Positions 58,424-64,000 of a stretch of 64,000 nt of DNA are shown in pieces. The DNA is from Armigeres subalbatus (taxonomy: Eukaryota; Arthropoda; Insecta; Diptera; Culicidae). Location of the stretch: contig NC_085139.1 in NCBI RefSeq assembly GCF_024139115.2, positions 15,905,284-15,969,283 on the forward strand, given 5' to 3'. How positions within the stretch are numbered: position 1 is the first letter of the stretch; each line of letters starts with the position of its first letter. The notes below the pieces were generated by a model. That model did not search any database, was not told the DNA's origin, and saw only the letters and a list, made by a program, of their open reading frames with translations. The translations under genes and the position numbers were made by a program.

Positions 58424-60419
58424 CCGTGGGGCATTGAAATCCGTACACTTAAGCACCTTAGTGTATGAAAAAGTCATAGGAATCGAATGTAAATAAAACG
58501 TTTGTCATTGACACAGGCGCATGAAGGCTTCCACTTCAGAAGTATTTCACATTTACTCATCAAAAACTACGAAAAACATGATAAAATAATGAAATCAATC
58601 AGCTACTCCTGGCTCCAAATCCGTCCACCGTGGACGGATTTCGAATCAAAGGATTAAAATCCGTACAGCTATTTCTTAACTCAATATTTATATTGAAACA
58701 GTCTGATTGACTAAAGACTAAAATAAATACTCCCCCTAAATAATAAGAAAATTCCCATAAGAAAATAGAAAATTGCCAATAAAGAAATCAGGGTATGAGC
58801 AATAAATAAATATAAAATTTCCACAAATAAAACAAAATTTCCATAAACAATTAAAAATTTTCCACAAAACAAAAATAAATAAGCACTTTTAAAAGCAAGA
58901 ATTGCAATTATAAAGAAAATTTTCCATAAAAAATTAAATGTTCCACGAAACAAAAATACAAAATTTCCATAAATAAATCAATATTAGCAATAAAAAATAA
59001 CAAAATTTTCCACAAAATAAATATATTTTTACATAACAAAATAAAAATTTTCCACGAAATGATCAATAAAAGCAGTAAAAAATAAGAAAATTTCCATAAA
59101 GAAATATAAAAAAGCAACCAGACTGTGCTTTTTTCCATAGATGACCCCTTCTTTAAAAGCGTTTAAAATTCATGTAAAATTTCATCAGCTTTGTTGCTTT
59201 CTTGTATTTTTTAAGGAATTTTCCTTATTTTTTATTGCTTTTTATTAATTATTTTGTGGAATATTTTATTTTTTTTATGGAAAATATATATTTATTTTGT
59301 GGAAAATTTTGTAATTTTTTAATGCTAATATTGATTTATTTATGGAAATCTTGTTTTTTTTTCATGGAACATTTTGATTTCTTTATGGAAAATTCTTTTA
59401 TAATTGTAATTTTTGTTATTAAAAGTGCTTATTTATTTTTGTTTTGTGGAAAATTCTTAATAGTTTATGGAAATTTTGTTTTATTTGTGGAAATTTTATA
59501 ATTATTTATTGCTCATACCCTGATTTTTTATTGGCAATTTCCTAATTGTGTATGGAAAATTTCTAATTTTAAATGGAAATTTTATTTAGCTGCCTTGACT
59601 AAACTACCACTGTAAATTATTCGACACGCACCTAGAGAAGCGATCCCTTCGATTTGTATTCCGCTTATCTTATGTAATGATTTGCCATTAGCAATTAAAA
59701 CACAGTTACTTTTGGTGCAACTATGCTCTACCCGAATACAAAATGGCGGCACAAACTCTGCGTATATTAGTATATAAAAGTAGTATATATTAGTATATAA
59801 AAAAGTCATTAGAAAATAGGAATCGAATGTAAATAAAACGTTTGTCATTGACAGAGGCGCATGATGGCTCCTAGGTTTGAAGTATTCCACATTTACTCAT
59901 TAAAACTACGAAAAACATGATAAAAAAATGAATTAAATCAACTACTCCTGACTCGAAATCCGTCCACCGTGGACGGATTTCGAATCAAAGGATCAAAATC
60001 CGTACAGCTATTTCTTAACTAAATATTTAAATTGAAACAGTCTGATTGACTAAACTACCACTGTAAATAGTTCGATATGCACATTGAGAAGCGATCCTTT
60101 TGATTTGTATTCTGCTTATCTTATGGAATGATTTGCAATTAGCAATTAAAACACAGCTACTTTTGGTGCCATTATGCTCTACCCGAAAACAATATGGCGG
60201 CCCAAGCTCCGCGTTTGGTGGGTGGAGATTTGTTTTTGATTTTTGTAGTTTTAATTTCAAAGCCTTCTTCCAATTCTATGCCCTAGAAGCTTGCTGTCAA
60301 GTATCTGAACAGGATAAGATTAATTATTTCTACATTAATAACCTTTAACCTCCTTTAATTTATTGATATCTCATGAGGTGGACGGACTTCGGTTCTGTAC
60401 GGATTTCGGTCCCGCACGG
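58424..60419. mobile_element. 2-kb element with CCGTG ends and an internal tandem duplication
   Basis: The left end CCGTGGGGCATTGAAATCCG and the right end (reversed) CCGTGCGGGACCGAAATCCG are flanked by TA (58422-58423 and 60420-60421). Inside, a block of about 400 bp is present twice in tandem: copy A at 58490-58715 plus 59595-59760, copy B at 59819-60240. Copy A is split by the foldback at 58716-59594. No transposase is recognised. TA flanks point to a Tc1/mariner-type mobiliser. Confidence 0.65.
58716..59594. mobile_element. Foldback element with ~390-bp inverted arms
   Basis: The arms (about 58716-59112 and 59197-59594) are inverted copies, sharing for example AATCAGGGTATGAGCAATAA and AACAAAAATAAATAAGCACT, with an 85-bp spacer. 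A 9-bp duplication TTGACTAAA (58707-58715 and 59595-59603) flanks it. Copy B of the host block at about 60045-60053 carries the uninterrupted site. Long arms plus a 9-bp duplication suggest a Mutator-like origin. Confidence 0.88.
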
Positions 60420-61209
60420 TACAATAAGCCCCAGCTGTTTATGCTATTATTATCAATTGGATAATGAATCCATAACCAAACTTTAAAATTTTCATATCCA
60501 GCGCGTATTGAGTTTTAAAAATTGATAATTTAGTAAAATACGTTGGAACAATCTCACCAAATTAATCCTCCCCCTAATAATGGAATTAAGGAAGCGAATT
60601 ATACTCCAAGTGTTCACGGAATCAAGGACGCATCGCATGAAAAATGACTGCCGAACTTTTATTATCTGCCGCGGAATACCTCTTCGATAGGTGAAACATT
60701 CCCACTGTAACATCATTCTTCGCAATTTTTAATCTTCCCGTCGATGATCCTTCGGTTTGTTCCGAATCTCGCCATTTAGAAGTACTTCATTTTCGATTTT
60801 TTTCTCACTTTTAGTACTTCTTAACCCCCTTTGGACACAGTAAATTTTACTTTTCACAAGCTTTTTTCCGAAGAAACCACAAACAATGCTACGAGAAAGA
60901 AGTTGAACACAAAAAAGGTTTTTAATTTGACAGTAAGAAAAAATACGGGACGACAACCGAAACATGTCCGTTTTCTGGCATGGCACACTACGTTTTCAGA
61001 CTAATCTGTGGGGATCATATTTAGCGAAAACTACTTTGATTTATTTACATTTCATGTGAGAATTTCACATCCATTGGTAGCTCATGGTAAGCTATGTGAT
61101 ATTTTCCGAGAGTTGGTCAAAAGACGAACCGTCTTCTAAGTCGTTCAGAACGATTCTTGTCGGACCCTTTTTAGCGAAGATTTCTACCCCATCACCAAAA
61201 GGGTCTATA
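60420..61209. other. Intron sequence, unassigned
   Basis: Two minus-strand frames (85 and 77 residues, 60492-60986) are adjacent and may derive from an old element, but no motif is recognisable. Confidence 0.35.
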
Positions 61210-62400
61210 ATTAAGATTCATATATAGATAGGATTTCTATGAATTCCGCTCCTTATGGATAACCACCATAGGTGATTAGTATCATATTTGACGCTCTCCA
61301 GGCCTGAAACTAAACTTTCGTCGCCAAAGAAAGGAATGTCTGAGTAGTAAATGCTGCACAGTGCTGGGAATTGAGAATTTGTGCAACATATGTACCAAAC
61401 ATTGTCAAAGTTCGTTTCAATGCCTAACAGTTCCACTGCAGTGAACTTGGATATTCAGTGCAGTCCTGGACCAGTCCTATTCAGTTTTTCATAACTCCAA
61501 CTTGATATTGGAAAGTAGAATGCTTCTTTTTAAGCTCAAACTGATTCGGTTGAGAATGTTGTGCTCTTTCTGCAACATCACTAAGCGGGCGAGAGAGAAA
61601 ACTATTGTGAAAATGGGCTCAGCGTTTTGCCTATTTTTTGTTTGAAAAATAGTTGAGGTTCAAGAATTCTGTTTACAGCAGGGCTTAAAGAGGTGTGAGC
61701 TTCGGATCTCCACCTCCTAAATTCTACATTCTATTCTGCGAGAGAACGGCCTAAGGGAAAGCGTTGGATGCAGAAATACAATCGTGGCTTTTGCCTCTTC
61801 CAGCTCGGGAGGAAACCACAAGTTTTCGTAGGTGGAATGGATGGGCCTTCAAGCTAGAAAAGTCTAGAATGATCGACCGAGTTTTGAACATCCCGTCTGA
61901 AGCTTTCATCTCATTTTGAAAGCAATCTGCCTGTTCAGAACAATCAATACAATATCCAATTGTTCTTCTAATAAACCATGTTCGGTTTGGTGTAGGAAAA
62001 CACCTGTGTTTTTATCCACGGCAATTGTTTGCTGAAATAACTCCACCCAGTTAACGCTTTAGTAGAAAAAGGAAGAAATAATATCTATTTGATATTCGGT
62101 GCACCATGCTATTGTACTATACTTTGCTCCGGTAGAGACAAGTGCGATCTTCCATAGCTTGCAGTATCCATTGGGCAACTAAATACAGAGTGCTGCGCGT
62201 CTTCTTCCTATCTGACTACAGGAACCTGGCCAGTAAGCTGTCTTCGATTTTGTGCCGCTGCATTAGTATACGTTTCCTTAAATGTCCCAAATGTCTGATT
62301 GCGCTAGCATTTCAAAAGACGTATCGATTATGTTGATGAAGAATTCAACAGCCTGTTTATCGAAATCCTTTCGTGTTGCACCATATTTGATGCTTTTGAA
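61210..62400 (-). other. Possible degenerate retroelement endonuclease region
   Basis: The minus strand of 61436-61218 reads MELLGIETNFDNVWYICC and then SIYYSDIPFFGDESL, which loosely resembles the stretch between the substrate-binding and GDFN boxes of non-LTR endonucleases. The sequence upstream to 62400 has short protein-like pieces broken by stops. This is a weak call. Confidence 0.25.
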
Positions 62401-62460
62401 CGAAATTTATGGGATGATGTTGAAAAGGGATCGAACTGCTTCAAGCGCGTAATCAGCGTA

Positions 62461-62697
62461 GTGGAAGAGGCCCCAAAACGCCCACAACACCTATGAGTTT
62501 TTTCGGCAACAAAATATCACCACTTTTTTGAAATGTGAATATTATCAATATGATTGAGATTTTTTGTCAATTTTTGGATGGCATCAACTAGTTATCTTGT
62601 TTAACTGTTGCATAATGTTAAAATACCTATGAATCGCGTTACAAATAAGACAATAAAGCAGTGTTTGCTTAGCTAGGGCATATTGCTCCCCTTCCCC
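62461..62697. mobile_element. 237-bp MITE-like element with GGGGAAG end
   Basis: The right end, reversed, reads GGGGAAGGGGAGCAATATGC and the left reads GTGGAAGAGGCCCCAAAACG. TA flanks both (62459-62460 and 62698-62699). Ends resemble 4416-5130 and 45577-45773. Confidence 0.5.
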
Positions 62698-62965
62698 TAA
62701 CATTCCCTTCTTGAAGTGCATCATTTTACGTTTTCGTTCCATCCGTTTCACCCTTCTCATCGTACGGAAGCCGATGGTTGATCAACAGATGGAGGCGCAT
62801 GGTTACGCAACTTAGTACCCTTAGATCTAAGCGCCCGACGATTTTTCGCTTTTTCTCCAGATATATAAGATTATTTAATTAGGATAATGGCACCGGTTAG
62901 TTTTCAAAAATAATTGACAAGTTTCAACAGCGTTGAAGCATAATAACCAATTCAGATATCATCTT

Positions 62966-63036
62966 CTATCTAATCTATCTATCTTCTAAAATCTTATCTG
63001 ATCTTATCTTATCATATCTTATACCGTATCTTATCT
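62966..63036. repeat. TCTTA/TCTA-rich microsatellite
   Basis: Imperfect run of ATCTTATC and ATCTATC words. Confidence 0.7.
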
Positions 63037-63160
63037 TGGACAACGAACAATTCAGTGTAACTTTCAACCCCCAAGACCGATATTAACAAAAGTTTGTACA
63101 CATATACACTATGAGGGGGAAGGGTGAGAGGAGACTTTTTTGTTATTGTGAAGTAGTATA

Positions 63161-63260
63161 CCAAGCAGCACAATCACAGCGAGTTAGGTTGCTGCGACTG
63201 TGACTGAATCTGGTCATATATAAGTTGCAGCCATCTATTTGAAGCATGTGTGCTGCTCGG
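63161..63260. mobile_element. 100-bp element with CCRAGCAGCACA ends
   Basis: Inverted 12-bp ends CCAAGCAGCACA and, reversed, CCGAGCAGCACA. A relative lies at 18755-18838. No clear target duplication. Confidence 0.5.
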
Positions 63261-63294
63261 GATGTTTCAGACAGACTAGTAGTTTAATAGCTTA

Positions 63295-63540
63295 GGAGCA
63301 ATTTGAATCAATGAAGAAGCCAGTTTCCAAAAAAAAGAATATAATGGGTAGAAAAATGAGTAATAATAAATAGGGAGAATGAATAAAGGAGATGGAAGAA
63401 AGAGAAGGGAGTAAATTAGAATATAAAAGTAAGATAGAAAAAGCAAAGAAAAAGGAAGAAGATGCAATTAAAAAGAAGGAAAGAAAAGGAAGTTATAGGG
63501 CAACTGGTAGATAAAAATACATTATAAAGGTAAAGGGAAT
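63295..63540. repeat. Purine-rich tract
   Basis: About 245 bp of mostly A and G on the + strand (AGAAGAAGGAAAG type). The remaining sequence to 64000 shows nothing recognisable. Confidence 0.7.
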
Positions 63541-64000
63541 GTGAACATATGAACATATGAGAACCTATGTACCATTCAATCCAAGAGTTGCGTTTTTAAT
63601 CTATTGCATCGTTAAGCCAAACGACATTCGACATTCGACAAACCGGCTATGGGGAAACCTGATAACAGTGTACACACTGAGTTACATCTATAGGGTTTTG
63701 AGAGGTGCTCCCGGCAGACTATTGCGGCTGCGGCACATCTCTTTAAAACCACAATCTTTACATTCAATTCGAACTAGCTGCACCGTGAATTCTCGAGTGA
63801 GCACACACGATTAGGGAGGAATCTTTGCAAAATAATGTTTCTATCTTTGCCTTTTGAGGCAATACCGGGAATTGGACCCTGCTGAGAATACTAACAGTGA
63901 GCCTTCAACGATTTATATCCGTTAATCTGTCTACTTATTTATGTGCGTTTGATTTCATACAATTGGGCTCGTATAATAAATTATTCTCAAAAGATTAGCA

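Noticed and set aside
59582..60260. Two similar minus-strand frames (102 and 77 residues) that might be paralogous exons
   Set aside because: They lie in the tandemly duplicated block, and their differences are not biased to silent positions. No splice signals.
1..64000. tRNA genes, integrated viral sequences and polymerase III SINEs
   Set aside because: Looked for while reading both strands; no cloverleaf with A and B boxes and no viral protein motif could be supported.

Overview
This window is eukaryotic, most likely from a culicine mosquito (Aedes-like). The evidence is a degenerate 18S rRNA copy that reads like mosquito 18S, Jockey-type, pogo and mariner transposon remnants, very dense nested transposons and MITEs, and a single spliced exon surrounded by tens of kilobases of non-coding DNA. 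No bacterial-type gene organisation is present. Genus is an inference; nothing here fixes the species.

The only host protein-coding sequence I can support is one 88-bp exon on the + strand at 36219-36306, with a clean acceptor and a consensus donor. It encodes the first half of an RNA-recognition motif that closely resembles RRM2 of the TIA-1/TIAR/Rox8 family. Everything else appears to be intron of this gene: at least 36 kb upstream and 27 kb downstream, with no other exon recognised.

Layout. 25-4194: a hAT-like non-autonomous element with CCCGA-type subterminal repeats, an AT-rich core and a smaller MITE. 4242-5382: a palindromic foldback element split by another MITE. 5420-12722: a decayed Jockey-clade retrotransposon on the minus strand; its ORF1 is split by a 3.3-kb element (8997-12283), which itself holds a 1.3-kb hAT-type element (10622-11902). 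Its 5' end keeps an initiator and downstream promoter element at canonical spacing. 12944-18840: small MITEs and unique-looking intron. 18841-20505: an antisense 18S rRNA fragment fused to a pogo/Tigger-like transposase remnant. 20643-24760: MITEs and unique intron. 24761-27100: a graded simple-repeat island whose core is a G-rich TTGGAG array. 29786-34612: a 4.8-kb satellite of an 11-bp unit, ending exactly against an element built of GGCCGAA-rich ends and CACTTCTCAC repeats (34616-35550). 36219-36306: the RRM exon. 39479-53000: many MITEs, a GGAATT-rich array interrupted by a hAT element, and a mariner-type (DD37D-like) pseudogene. 53560-54490: a second retrotransposon remnant. 58424-60419: an element with a tandem internal duplication, one copy of which is interrupted by a foldback while the other serves as the empty site.

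I do not see a new multi-gene system. What stands out is transposon architecture with readable insertion order, and large simple arrays close to a conserved RRM exon.
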